The notes: a model not told the origin generated them from the sequence alone. Counted from the first letter of the stretch, positions 53,301 to 62,192 are shown. The stretch is 64,000 nucleotides of DNA from Cardiocondyla obscurior (GCF_019399895.1 NC_091869.1:6572001-6636000), one strand, 5' to 3'. Numbers and translations: made by a program.

Positions 53301-55579
53301 CGCAAATATTGAGAAATACAGAATATACATATATGAGCTTAACCCGCTTTTATTCCTAGCTATTTCTATTGCATCTCTTATTTGCATTCCAGTTTTTCCG
53401 CGATCCTCTCGGGTATGGCATACTACAAAGTAATATCTACTAAATTGAAACAATATTTCTGCTAACACGTTGATCTCGAACTCTTTAATTCTTTAGTTTA
53501 ATGTTCCTTTTCGATTTTTAGTTAAGTTACTAACGACATGGCAGGCCAAAACATTCCGATAATATATATAATATAATAATGCCAATTCACATTTTAATTT
53601 AATAAGATGCAACTAATTGCGTTAAACTGGATACAAGAATCTTTTTTTTTTCTAACACAAATTATTTAAAACGTGTTGACGGTAAAGGATACAGATAAAC
53701 GTAAAGGTAATATAGTATAATTAATATAAAAGTATTGTAATATTAAAATAGAAAATACGAGATATATGAAACAGAATTTTATACAATATTTTCATAATTT
53801 CATATTAAATTTTTTTCATATTTCAACAATTTAAACGCAATTTAGATGATATTAAATTTGCGTTATTGAATATAATTTGTGCTGTAATATATTATTGTTA
53901 CGATTAATTTAAATTACAAGGTATCTACAAGTCGCGCAGCGGCGCCGCGATATCAAAATTAAACTGTGAAACGCTGGTAATATTTTTGCTGGAACGCGAG
54001 GGGTTGTTTAATTCACGTAGTACGTTAACATAAATCCTTATCTCTTTTTAGCCGCGATAGCAATTCGCATTACAGATCGTACTCCCCGTTCCCATTTTTG
54101 TTTCTCATCATTCTCAGCTTTCTTCTTGTTCTTTATTAATGTCAGGAGTGCCGGCGGTGTACTACCACGGAACAGGAAGTGAGAATGCAGGCCGCGCGTA
54201 TACAGAGGCGCCGATGCAACACGTCCAACGCAATGCACTCCGGAAGAAATGTATGAAGTCGACATTCACTTTGCTCGAAATACACACCTCGAAACACCTC
54301 TTTCTCTCTCTCATTCTCTCTCTCTTTCTCTCTCTTTTCGTCTGTCTATCTCTCTCACACACGCCCGCGAACCCTTTTTTCGCCATCATCAATTTCTCTC
54401 TCTCGCATTCTCTCACTCTCGATACGTCTCTTTCACTTGCCTCCTGTCTTTCCATCTGGTACAGAAATCCCCTATGCACGATCTTTCGAAAATACAACAA
54501 TTTCTCGAGAATTCTTCTTGAATCGTCCCGCCTCGTTTATCGCGTTTCGTACATTTCTGCCTTCGTCTATTCCGCACGGAAAATGCATATTAATACCGAA
54601 GTGCATTTCGATGCATCGAGTGCTACTCCAGGGAGCCCCTCTCGCACTGTAGTTTCGACGGCGATCGATACCCCGTAGGTTCCATTATTGCCACAGCCAG
54701 CCGATGTATCCGAATCGAAACCGTAGTCGTCACGGCAGTAAACGCCAACGCGGTTTCGAGCATCCCTCGCCCGATGGAGAAAGCTGATACCGACGATACG
54801 AGCGAAAGCTTTCTAAGTGCCTAGAGAAAACACCTGTCACACTTTTCGGCGATATATGGCGCTTCCGTTATTTCCAACGTGTTTCCTTACATGCGCGAGC
54901 TCATCCGTCGAATGTAATTTCCCGCGATAAAAGAACTGTCCCGCATCCCGCCTTGTGAACGTTCAAGGGCCACTCTCGAGCGTCGAAGACGAGAGGCAGA
55001 AGGCACCGCATATATACCCCGAGGATCGTCGAAATCCTCGGACGAAACTCGGGAAAATAAGAGATACGATTGACAAAGCAACACATTCGGAAAAAAAAAA
55101 ATTACCATTTTTGCGTCTGGCTCTCTTTTCAATCGTCCATCTGGCGCGTCATCATTTTTCTACTCGTTCTATATTCTTTTCTTATATTTTAATTTAATTT
55201 AATTTTATTTTTTTTTTCTTCTTTTTACATAATATATATTAGTTTTCAGACTATTGCCAAGTGATAGTCAACGAAAATGAATAGCAAATGCACAATACGC
55301 GTATTGCAATTGTGGCGCAGTTGTGACCGAAGTTTTATGTTTCAGTGGATCTAACCAATGGACAACTCACCCCAAACAACAACACGCCCTTACTTACACA
55401 AGCACTTTCTGGTACGTTTTAAAGCCTTACTACTTTTCGGCTGCGAATGTAATGCGCTTACCCGACTCGCTTCGCCATGCTGTGATCGATTCGCCCGGAA
55501 ATGCAAAACAATTTCGACTATGATGGCTTTTTCGTTAACTAGTCACGCGAGATTGCGAGCAATAACGATTGTGTGCAAT

Positions 55580-55613
<34 letters not shown>

Positions 55614-58600
55614 AAAGAATACTCTGATCGCACGGACGGGAATATTGCGGAGTAAAACGTTAAACGCAATATTACGTTCGAATCAATCATTGCTTCTGTC
55701 ATCTCATTTTAATAATGCCATCTAATAATTTTTCAAACTGAATTCTACCTTTTTAAACATAGACACGGACAATTTCTCGAAATATTACTCTTCAACGTTT
55801 CCAATTTATATCATTCCGCGAATTTAGTAATTAATGTTCAAAATCAATTTTCTCCGCTTAGTTAAATAATAGCGGTTGGAGAAAGATTTCAATTAGCTAA
55901 TGTCTGTAATTTCAGAAGATTATTACAATTCCTGTATGTGAGCAATGAAAAGCATGGCTACTTTAATAAGCATGGGAACTGTGCATGTCTATTACACGTA
56001 GAAACGTTACATTTAATAAGCATTACGTTATACGTAAAATCTAAGCGGGAACTATCGCGAGGAAAAGTCAAAAACGTCGCTCACGGCGTTATTCTCGGGA
56101 TATTAATAAAGTAAGTAGGATCATATCGCTTATTCCGCTAGATAATAAGCGCAGAAATGAATTTTTCAGCGGAAATATTTCTTGACACCTCCCTTCATCT
56201 CGCCAAGTAATGTCTTTTCCCGAAGAAAAATGTCATTCAGTTCTAACGGATACCGTCTCGTTACCTTCATTTTTTGTCGTTTTTTTTTTTCTCTTTGTTC
56301 CACCGCTTTATTATTACGCGATTACTGCCGAATTACTGAGCGGCGAAAGAACGAAAGAAGCGAGAGGTTGCTGGTATCTTCGGTGGAGAAGCGTCACGCA
56401 TGCAAGGGCGCCGAGATGCCGGCAGCGAAATACGCCTCCGTTTTCCTATCTTATTTTTTTTTTTGTCGCATTTCCCATCTAAAATCTGCCCCCGATCTGC
56501 TCGCCGTCGTGCCGTCCGCAATCTCCTCTCAAATAAATCAAACTTTTGAATCGCGCTCGTTCCTCCTCCAACCACCGCGATTTCTACGCGCCTCTCTCTC
56601 CCTTTCTCTCCGCGGTACCGACACAAAACTTTGTAACCGGCCGCCATTGTCAAGAGTTTAAAAGCTGAATGGGTTTTTAGATTGTACGTCGGAGCGCTTT
56701 CGGTTTCCCGTGGCCCCGTCACCCATCGGCCTCTCCTTTCCTCACTCCCGTTGAGAGTTTCAAATTCTTCGCGTACCGCCCGCTCGCGATCTCCTTCCTC
56801 CCCCCCTCCCCCCGTGCCCGCTCCACCCCCGTCTTTCTTTCTTCTCTTCATCCCCCCTGTGCTACCGTCGTCGTCTTTTTCCTCCCTCGCTTTTCGCGAC
56901 CGCCGTTAATCCGAAAGTACGTACACTGTATGACATTTACGCGGGCTCTCCGTGCGCGAGCAACGTGGACGCGATATACGGAATCGCTCGAGTCAGATGC
57001 ATTAATCTCCGCCGCTTCTTATTGGCTATCTGTCAAAGTTTTTACGAGTGCTAAAGTTTCAGAACTGCGGACGACACGCCGAGACACTATTTTCCCGTGT
57101 GCTCGTGTGCGCGTTTGTGTGTGTTTGTGTGTGTCTAGATATGTGACACAGCTTCAGAAAGTAGCGTAGAGTAGTTTTCGCAATGATTTTTTTTTTGTTA
57201 CTTTTTTTACGTACGAGAACGAGAAGCAGTTATTGGCAAGATTTAGAAAGAGAGTTTCGAACATTTTATAAATAGTGTCAATACCTATTTTTAAGAGATT
57301 TTGATTGCCTTATAAAATTAATTATTTGACAGCTAATTATATCTCTTGCCAGCAATTGAATTAAATTTAACGCAAAAAAAAACAAAGTTTTCCCTTCTCC
57401 ACGTTTTCTTTTCTCGTTTGTATTTTTACGCGAGCTTTTCACCTCGAGAACGGAAATGGGGTAAGTTTAGCTTTCGCCGCTTGATCTCCCTAATCTAACC
57501 AGAGCCTCGTCAATTTCTACTCCGTTTCTTAAGAGCGCGAATGGGAAATCGATCCTCGTGCAAGCCAAACAGAACGGTAATCGTATAGCCGAGAGCCTGT
57601 CGTTATCTCGTAACTTTTCGAGCCGATCGCCAACACTACCTCGTGCGATTGCGTTGCTTGTCCCAGTGACGTGTCGTACAATGTCGTTAACGTGTATATG
57701 CATATGTATAAGGCGCTTTATTTTTTATTATCTCTGATCGTATGTATAAGGCTGCCTTGCGATGCGCTTACGTGAGTGTCTTTTACTCCTTCCTCTTTCT
57801 TTCCGGGAAAATTAAATACGAGAAGGTATTCGTTAAATGGACTCTATTCTTTATCCTCTATTCCCCGATATGTGTCAACGTGATTGTGTGCTCATTGACA
57901 TAACGCAACATTTACGCGATCATTCGAACACCTGGGCCATTTAACACGCACACGCCTCGAAGTATTAAATGTAGACCAGAGATCGTCGTCGTTCATTTGT
58001 GCACGAATATGCGTGAGCTCGTTACAATAAATATCACACTATGGTATATATGAGTTAAAGAACCTTATCTCTAATGAGATTTAACCCGTTGGAGCGTATC
58101 ATTATACAACTGAAATGAGTTTGATATTCGTAAGCGGAAAGAGGCGAAAAAGCTAAAAACTGGGGGGGCGAACGCTAACGGAGCAACGTGCTTCAAGGTA
58201 GTTGCATGGAAGATCCCTAAAAAGGATAAGGCATGCAACGCTCGTATCGTTATCGCAGGCGGAATGAAACAATCAAAATATTCACGTCCCATAATTGTCA
58301 CTCGAATGTTTAATTGTTGTAAAATAGCGTGCGCTATAATTACAAGATTAAAAACTAAGTACAGCTCAATAGTCGTTCACGGGTCATTTAACGGTAAATA
58401 AAATTAAAAGAAAAAAAAAAAAAAGAAGATAATTTCAAACATTCTTTTTTAGATCTTTAATTACTGGCACAATTAAATCTCTATTAATTTTGTGAAAAGG
58501 ATCAATTGAATTTATTAACACAGTCTATGGAAAGTACAGTAATTAGACTCTTCACTAACCCAGTAATTGGAGATATAAAAAATTACTTCTGACACTTTCC

Positions 58601-59862
58601 AAGTATAATTTTGAGAGTAAATACATTTTCGAGCGCTTTCGCGTTTCGCACGTTCCGCGGTAGACGAGGGCAAGCTTCGGTCGAGGCTTGCCCTGGTCTC
58701 TTTGCCGACGTTTACGCTCGGTCGGGATAAGAGGGTGAACATTGACGCGGGTTCGTTGCAGTGATGAACAACTACCAGGCGGCCGCAGCGCAGGCCGGAT
58801 TCCCGCCGGCGTCGCCGCACGCGGCCGGCGGCCACGGTGGGCCGCAGGGCCGGTCTTTCCCGGCGGCCAATTCACCGGGCCCAATTGACATGTACAGCTC
58901 GAGTGCCGCCGCCGCAGCAGCAGCCGCAGCCGCGGATTCCGCAGTCGCAAGCTACGTCCAGGCCGCAGCTAGCCCGCAGCCCCCCACGACCGCGTTCCCC
59001 GCGATCGCCGTATCCCGTGCCCCGCTCAACTACAGTCCCGTAAGTCCACTTAATGCTTTCCCTTTGTTCACCGGATCGGGCCCCTCCCGACAGAGAAATG
59101 TAACGTAAAGACAAAGAGCACGAAAACTAAAATTAATTTCGCATTGATGTTGCAGTGGCAAATTACGAAATAATGGAAAATTAAAAAAAAAAAAAAATTA
59201 TACGACAGTCTTCGAGCTCTTTATCGTTTCGTTTCATATGTTGCAATTTCATCAGCTTAATGCAATTATAACAAGCAACTGTGGATACAACTTTCTTGCG
59301 AACATACAATATATTTAATGCAACCGATTACCAGTTTCACAAAAAAAAAAAAAAAAAAAAGAATTTGCTTTCTTGTATATATCGTATACGCTTTATATCC
59401 ATTTTATATTTTATAATTCTATATTTTATGAATACGTCTCTGGTCCGTCAGGTATAGTATAAAAATATTTTACATTGGCTTATATTAAATTTAATATTGT
59501 TTATAGAATTTATCTGATTTGTTCAATCTCTGCAATATCAATATGTTTAATGATCCAAGACTTCCCATATGTTATTTCGCGTGTATCCCTCATATTTACA
59601 TTGTTATATTGTAAAATTTAGAAAAAATCCTAGCAAGAATATATAAAAAAAAAAGAAAAAAATTTACAACTTCAAAGGCCAAGTACCGCAATTGCACGCT
59701 GCAATTTCAAATATACAGGCTAATGTAAAGGGATATCTTTGTGCTCACACTCTTGCGCAATAATAATTGTTTTCTTTTTTATAGAAAGGTTGATGAGATC
59801 GATATATTGTATTGTTCCAGGGACCTCTAATACCAGCGGCGTTCACTAATGGCTACCATTGA
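23284..59862 (+). CDS. Rbp6: Rbp6, Musashi-family RNA-binding protein, 3' coding part (spliced, partial)
   Basis: This is the spliced 3' coding part of a Musashi-type protein with two RRMs that binds UAG-containing mRNA 3' UTRs and controls translation in the cytoplasm (family knowledge). The joined exons 23284-23366, 23998-24082, 29924-29956, 30710-30793, 58762-59039 and 59821-59862 total 605 nt. With one base from the upstream exon they give 201 residues and a stop without a frame break. The order is: end of RRM2 (RNP1 core, EIHFHEINNKM, VECKKAQPKEVM), linker VMLPANLAKTRA, YDFMWSLGALPDG, FPAAAYAAYAAGRGYSGYPSFG, an Ala-rich block with NSPGPIDMY and AASPQP, then GPLIPAAFTNGYH. The last block matches vertebrate MSI1/MSI2 ends. 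The linker separates it from Drosophila msi, which continues with a different sequence after KKAQPKE. RRM1 and the start codon lie upstream of the window. The gene assignment is firm; the exact isoform set is inferred. Confidence 0.93.
23367..23997 (+). other. Rbp6 intron within RRM2
   Basis: This 631-bp intron splits RRM2 between NNKM and VECKK in phase 0. It begins GTGAGT and ends in a pyrimidine-rich stretch and AAATTTAAG. Nothing else was seen. Confidence 0.9.
23998..24082 (+). CDS. Rbp6: Rbp6 exon: end of RRM2 and linker (spliced form)
   Basis: The acceptor AG is at 23996-23997 after a pyrimidine-rich stretch. The exon begins in phase 0 with VECKKAQPKEVM, the beta-4 strand of Musashi RRM2. 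The linker LPANLAKTRAASRGAY follows. A good donor GTGAGT begins at 24083, inside the open frame, so 24082 is the phase-1 end of the spliced form. Joining TAC-G to AT of the exon at 29924 gives AYD, then FMWSLGALPDG. If the donor is ignored the frame stays open to 24507 (separate entry). Confidence 0.92.
24083..24507 (+). CDS. Rbp6: Rbp6 alternative terminal extension, poly-alanine tail
   Basis: If the donor at 24083 is not used, the exon that begins at 23998 stays open for 169 codons and stops at TGA 24505-24507. The extension starts GELVMVATPTPTTYRYAPYP. It holds several alanine tracts of 5 to 10 residues with interspersed His, Pro and Tyr. It ends with a non-repetitive segment, LTYSMSDLLGVQGLDMG and YHPIPTIGL. 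That segment looks constrained, unlike the repeats before it, and argues that the extension is translated rather than retained intron. Base composition is extreme: about ten GCGGCCGC octamers in 24151-24538, against AT-rich flanks. It would make a short isoform without the conserved Musashi C-terminal motif. The translation is seen directly; its use in mRNA is inferred. Confidence 0.72.
24963..24968 (+). promoter_or_regulatory. Candidate poly(A) signal AATAAA
   Basis: This is the first clear AATAAA hexamer after the stop codon at 24505-24507, about 460 nt downstream. A second is at 25460-25465. Either could end the poly-alanine isoform. In AT-rich DNA such hexamers arise often by chance. Confidence 0.3.
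26740..26972. repeat. Short MITE-like element with 15-bp terminal inverted repeats
   Basis: GGAGTGTCCGAAAAC at 26740-26754 is repeated exactly in inverted orientation at 26958-26972. The two arms bound a 233-bp segment with no coding potential. The interior arms do not pair. That is the form of a small non-autonomous DNA transposon rather than an RNA hairpin. No clear target-site duplication was seen. Confidence 0.45.
29296..29425 (+). repeat. Long pyrimidine tract (T/C-rich)
   Basis: The + strand is almost only T and C with a few A. It includes CTCTCTCTCT runs and ends in a T12-14 run. It lies about 500 bp upstream of the 33-nt microexon at 29924. It may be a plain microsatellite. It could also bind polypyrimidine-tract proteins that regulate the microexon. 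Confidence 0.6.
29924..29956 (+). CDS. Rbp6: Rbp6 33-nt microexon encoding DFMWSLGALPD
   Basis: The acceptor is TTTTTCCTTATAG (AG 29922-29923) and the donor is GTGAGT at 29957. The 33-nt exon enters and leaves in phase 1, so inclusion adds exactly 11 codons and skipping leaves the frame intact. Joined to the exons at 24082 and 30710 it reads AYDFMWSLGALPDGFPAAAY. FMWSLGALPD is a distinctive hydrophobic block in the same place as the FMLGMGMLGYP block of vertebrate MSI2. That similarity, with both splice sites, supports a real exon that may be a cassette. Confidence 0.86.
29957..30709 (+). other. Rbp6 intron
   Basis: This AT-rich intron of about 750 bp separates the microexon from the GFPAAAY exon. 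No further exon, repeat or RNA gene was seen. It ends in TTTCGTTGTGTTCGCAG. Confidence 0.8.
30710..30793 (+). CDS. Rbp6: Rbp6 exon: GFPAAAYAAYAAGRGYSGY block
   Basis: The acceptor CAG is at 30707-30709 and the donor GTAACC starts at 30794. The exon is 84 nt and phase 1 at both ends. It encodes FPAAAYAAYAAGRGYSGYP followed by SFGLHYPT. Vertebrate MSI2 has a related Ala/Tyr/Gly block (GRGYPGF and FPGFPAAAYGP). Such Tyr/Gly/Ala-rich segments are low-complexity and probably disordered. The exon also has a long form that ignores the donor and stops at 30966. Confidence 0.92.
30794..30966 (+). CDS. Rbp6: Rbp6 alternative terminal extension, Asn/Leu/His/Pro-rich tail
   Basis: If the donor at 30794 is not used, the frame continues for 57 codons to TGA 30964-30966. 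The tail begins GNHLSLNHLNHHNAAH, contains LNLNLNLIQAQP and PTPTPLFYHPN, and ends LYNAMPL. It is compositionally biased but GC-rich and in frame with a conserved exon. Its donor, GTAACC, is weaker than the gene's GTGAGT donors, which would favour some read-through. It would give a second shortened isoform, ending before the conserved Musashi tail. Use of this end is inferred; a chance open frame of 57 codons is also possible. Confidence 0.5.
32278..32351. repeat. Imperfect hairpin, about 74 nt
   Basis: AAGTATTCGAACGAT at 32288-32302 pairs with ATCGTTTGAATACTT at 32327-32341 with one mismatch, around a 24-nt loop. Weaker pairing continues outward. The size is within the range of an insect pre-miRNA. 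No known miRNA seed was recognised, so it is reported only as a structure. Confidence 0.45.
32406..32411 (+). promoter_or_regulatory. Candidate poly(A) signal AATAAA
   Basis: This AATAAA lies about 1.4 kb after the alternative stop at 30966, shortly after the Pumilio-like cluster and the 32278-32351 hairpin. It is a reasonable but unproven end for that isoform. Confidence 0.25.
37362..37459. repeat. Partial second copy of the foldback element arm
   Basis: This 98-bp stretch matches the left outer arm near 5620-5715: GAGACAATTATTAC, AATGAGCTAGAAA, CTAAACGTTTTTCC, TACGCGTACTGA and the following CTATTCTTAT in the same order. It lacks the GC-rich centre and the opposite arm. It shows the element at 5620-6103 belongs to a dispersed family. 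Confidence 0.8.
38677..38697. repeat. CA microsatellite
   Basis: An AC dinucleotide run of 21 bp. It sits between GTGTGTGCGTCT (38656-38666) and AGACGCAC, so the locus can also fold back. Confidence 0.9.
46450..46730. mobile_element. GC-rich island, possible LTR or other transposon relic
   Basis: About 280 bp of GC-rich sequence stands out sharply from very AT-rich flanks. It could run from TGTTGGGTAGG (near 46465) to CACATCACA (near 46727), a TG...CA form like a solo LTR. Antisense frames of 90 codons share no known domain. No target-site duplication was seen. The class is a guess; a conserved non-coding element is possible. Confidence 0.3.
47023..47162. repeat. 140-bp imperfect foldback
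   Basis: The left arm AATCCGGATTCGAA (from 47023) through AATATGAATAAA (to 47069) pairs with the right arm TTTATTCATATTTATTCG through GAATCCGG (47117-47160). The inner part also pairs through TTTCAATAAA and TTTATTGAAA. The arms together span most of the 140 bp. Confidence 0.7.
51642..51682. repeat. Short two-stem hairpin
   Basis: GGGACTC (51642-51648) pairs with GAGTCCC (51676-51682). Inside it ACTGGT (51657-51662) pairs with ACCAGT (51668-51673) around a TTCGC loop. It is short and stable; its role is unknown. It does not have tRNA arms. Confidence 0.6.
51885..52112. mobile_element. Possible degraded MITE with GGGTG-type ends
   Basis: The left edge TGAAGTGTCCCAGAG and the right edge, read on the - strand, TACAGGGTGCTTCGAAA resemble damaged copies of CAGGGTGTCC-type ends known from insect DNA transposons. 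The edges lie next to TA dinucleotides. The interior is AT-rich without coding capacity. The match of ends is partial. Confidence 0.3.
54146..54178 (+). CDS. Rbp6: Candidate 33-nt cassette microexon (VPAVYYHGTG)
   Basis: A pyrimidine-rich run ends in CAGGAG (54143-54148), a NAGNAG double acceptor. A donor-like GTGAGA starts at 54179. From the first AG the exon is 33 nt; from the second it is 30 nt. Either choice enters and leaves in phase 1, which fits the phase-1 donor at 30793 and the phase-1 acceptor at 58762. The insert would read GVPAVYYHGTG or VPAVYYHGTG before MNNYQ. Size and phase match the confirmed microexon at 29924. I do not recognise the peptide from memory, and a chance match to splice signals is possible. 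Confidence 0.3.
54179..58761 (+). other. Last part of the 28-kb Rbp6 intron
   Basis: No exon was seen. It holds a CT-rich microsatellite (about 54301-54425), a T30 run (55582-55611), and GC-rich pyrimidine sequence at 56560-56900. It ends with the acceptor GGTTCGTTGCAG at 58750-58761. Confidence 0.7.
58762..59039 (+). CDS. Rbp6: Rbp6 exon: Ala-rich C-terminal block with NSPGPIDMY
   Basis: The acceptor CAG is at 58759-58761 and the donor GTAAGT starts at 59040. The exon is 278 nt, phase 1 in and phase 0 out. It encodes MNNYQAAAAQAGFPP, FPAANSPGPIDMYSS, an 11-residue alanine run, SYVQAAASPQP and SRAPLNYSP. FPAANSPGPIDMY and the ASPQP motif align with FPGANSPGPVADLYG and AASPQPG near the end of vertebrate MSI2, so order and spacing are conserved. 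If the donor is not used the frame ends at 59106-59108 with a 23-residue unrelated tail. Confidence 0.94.
59040..59820 (+). other. Rbp6 intron before the last coding exon
   Basis: This intron of about 780 bp is very AT-rich, with A20 (59341-59360) and other A runs. It opens with GTAAGT and closes with ATTGTTCCAG. No exon or RNA gene was seen. The first 69 nt stay open in the frame of the preceding exon and stop at 59106-59108, so retention would give a third alternative end. Confidence 0.8.
59821..59862 (+). CDS. Rbp6: Rbp6 last coding exon, GPLIPAAFTNGYH and stop
   Basis: The acceptor CCAG ends at 59820. The phase-0 exon encodes GPLIPAAFTNGYH and stops at TGA 59860-59862. It matches the vertebrate Musashi C-terminus GPLIATAFTNGYH at all but two positions (P for A, A for T). 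Such conservation of an exact C-terminus across animals marks it as functional. The stop lies 23 nt before a probable 3' UTR splice donor, too close to trigger nonsense-mediated decay by the usual 50-nt rule. Confidence 0.96.
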   Translation, partial: GPLIPAAFTNGYH

Positions 59863-59885
59863 GCCTTGTTAAGACCTAATAACAG

Positions 59886-60275
59886 GTATGTATGCCAATA
59901 TTTTGATGAGCTACGTTCATGTTTTGTTAAATAATGTTTTACGAAAAAAAATTGATTTCCTAAAAATATTGAATTTCTTAAAATATCAATACTATGTAAA
60001 TATGCTAAATAATTCAAGTTTCTTTCCCCATATCTTTTTAATACAGCATTGTTTTAACGAAAAATAATTTATATTTAAATATATATATTGTATATACATA
60101 TATAAATTATAAATTATCTTAAATTTTCATACGTTTAAAACATAAGAAACGTGTCTTCGAAAATCTTTAGGTTCGTCTTTATTTTATATCGACTACGTTT
60201 GGAATTGCTTAAAACTGGCCGCTTTCTTCGAAAGTTTAATATTTAACTTGTTGAACTTAATTCTTTTTTTATTAG
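59886..60275 (+). other. Probable 3' UTR intron
   Basis: A donor GTATGT follows AATAACAG at 59878-59885. An acceptor TTCTTTTTTTATTAG ends at 60275. The 390-bp interval is very AT-rich, and the sequence after it is visibly richer in GC (GATGGACGAGACGG). This fits an intron just after the stop codon. It is inferred from splice signals only. Confidence 0.55.
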
Positions 60276-61100
60276 GATGGACGAGACGGCAGAACGCAGC
60301 ACGGTCGCCTGATATAATAAGTTATACGGACGATTTAAGGCAGCTAAATATAACGGACGATCTCTGGACGAAAAAAATAAATACACACATGCCTACTGTA
60401 TAGATACAAAGATACAAATAACGATCAAAAGTTGCAATGCATTAAAAAAAATAAAAAAAAATAAAAATAAAAAATAAAAAATAAAAAAAATAACGAATGA
60501 TATCGCACAGGAGGCAACTACCAAGTAAGATCTGATCGATACAACTACAAAATCCGGATTGTAAATAACCGGATGTAATATTACGCGAACGTGTTAAGAA
60601 AGAATTTAGAGCATTAGTCGAATCCAGTTGGATGCAACTATAGATATAGAAAAAAAAAAAAAAAGAAAATTAATCCTGTTGATGAATAAAAAAGAAAAAA
60701 AAACTGACGCAACGGAGAAGACGTCCAGAGAGGGTTAGAGGAAAATAAAAAATAAAAAAAATACAAAAAAAAAAGACGAGAAACGCGACAGGAAGACCGA
60801 CCGTCAGACGGAAACAGGAAGAGATAACAACGCGCGCTGCATTAGGCTAGTTATGGCCGAAACTGCGTATTGACGCCAGCCCGTTCTCCGACATTAATAA
60901 AAGAAATAATAATATAATAATAAATTAAATTAATATTATTAATTGCTAAATATTTAAACGGTTAAGTCTAGAATACATATAAATAGTATATATATATATA
61001 AAGATATAAATATATATATATACACTTATATATATAAATATATAAATAATTGATAATTATTATAGATAACGTATGACATCTAGTATTTAAGGCAGTTAAA
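60276..61100 (+). other. Probable Rbp6 3' UTR
   Basis: This is the terminal non-coding exon after the 3' UTR intron. It holds many A-rich stretches and a UGUAAAUA Pumilio-type site inside a hairpin loop (60552-60574). AATAAA signals lie at 60376-60381, 60896-60901 and 60919-60924. It may run further, since the 62.4-63.2 kb stretch has a similar texture. Confidence 0.55.
60896..60924 (+). promoter_or_regulatory. Candidate poly(A) signals (two AATAAA)
   Basis: Two AATAAA hexamers lie at 60896-60901 and 60919-60924, about 1 kb after the stop. They are plausible signals for the main transcript, but TA-rich context makes chance copies likely. Confidence 0.35.
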
Positions 61101-62192
61101 GAGACGGAAAAAGATACCAACTCTTACGAATATAATTATTAATTACTATATGACTACTGGCGATTGCAATTATTAACGAGCGCCGTGCACTGCGTGTGCC
61201 CGCGTATATTATATAATGATAGGCACATATGCGCGTTCACACCTGGGAAAGACTTTGTTTCTGGGCTTTCAAGTTTTAATCGTAATTGCGCGGGAAGGGT
61301 TGAAGGGTTTAATGGCGGCCGAGGGAGGAACGACGACGCGGAAAAAGAAAACGAAAAAAGAAAAAAGAAAAAAAAAGGAGAAAAGGAGAAGAGGGATAAA
61401 GGCTGATGAAAAAGTAGAGCAGATAAATCAAGCGGTCCTTTTTGCTGCCCTTTCTCTATGTCTGCACACGCAGATTCAAGCTCCTTCTTCTCTCCTAACG
61501 TGCCTTTTCGCTAGCTAAATGGCGGAACGGTGCTTCTCTCCTATCCTGTTGCAGTCCTGCTTTCCCGGGTGCGCAACGAAATAATGCAGAAAGATGTAGC
61601 GGCAGGCGAGCGGGGGGAGTTACATAGGCGTGCTACATACTTAATGTCACGCTGTTAGCATTATTTGTGGGAAGAGGGAAGACACGCAAAAGAGCTGCCA
61701 TTGAATTTCGGGCCGACGGGAGAAGTTTCGAAACGATGAGATGCGCAACATCGCGGGGGACTTTCGGAAAAAAAAGGGATATAATAACGAATGATATCGT
61801 TAGAATCACAGAATAGCATGAGCTCTTTAGTTGCATTTCGCCGACGAATCCGCCATTTACACCCCAACAGATGAACGCGCGGATTAAAATACGTGTATTT
61901 CTAAAATAACGTTGGATTTATATTTATGAACTTCATAAAAATACTATATGCATATTTTATAGCAGTATGATATTTTGCGTCAATTAAAATAATTTTGAAG
62001 AAAAAAGGAAATTTTTTTTTTTAGTATTGAATTACGTTTCACTTAAAAATGGCGATTTGTTATGCTACTCTGTAATTCTGATCGACACCGAATGCTCGTT
62101 TTAAAGTTCCACCTGGAGCTTTCGGAGGCATCAGACAATGACTGTTATAACTCTAATCGGCCGCTGTATAGCTTTAAAACCGATTACATGCA

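Larger units (their letters stand above)
32431..54145 (+). other. Body of the 28-kb Rbp6 intron
   Basis: This AT-rich sequence has no exon of Rbp6 and no nested gene that I can recognise on either strand. Open frames of 100 to 163 codons occur but lack known motifs; many lie in T-rich or pyrimidine-rich sequence. It holds repeats listed separately: a T26 run (33754-33779), half a foldback element (37362-37459), a CA microsatellite (38677-38697), a GC-rich relic (46450-46730), a foldback (47023-47162), a hairpin (51642-51682) and a possible MITE (51885-52112). Confidence 0.7.

Noticed and set aside
54139..54678. 179-codon open frame on the + strand
   Set aside because: Most of it is translated CT microsatellite and GC-rich filler without a domain. 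Only the first part was kept, as a candidate microexon.
56182..56851. Long frames on both strands, 159 and 172 codons
   Set aside because: The sequence is pyrimidine-rich, so both strands stay open; the peptides are Ser/Leu-rich or Glu/Arg-rich with no motif.
58555..59114. Antisense frames across the last large Rbp6 exon
   Set aside because: They are shadows of the Ala/Pro-rich coding exon on the + strand.
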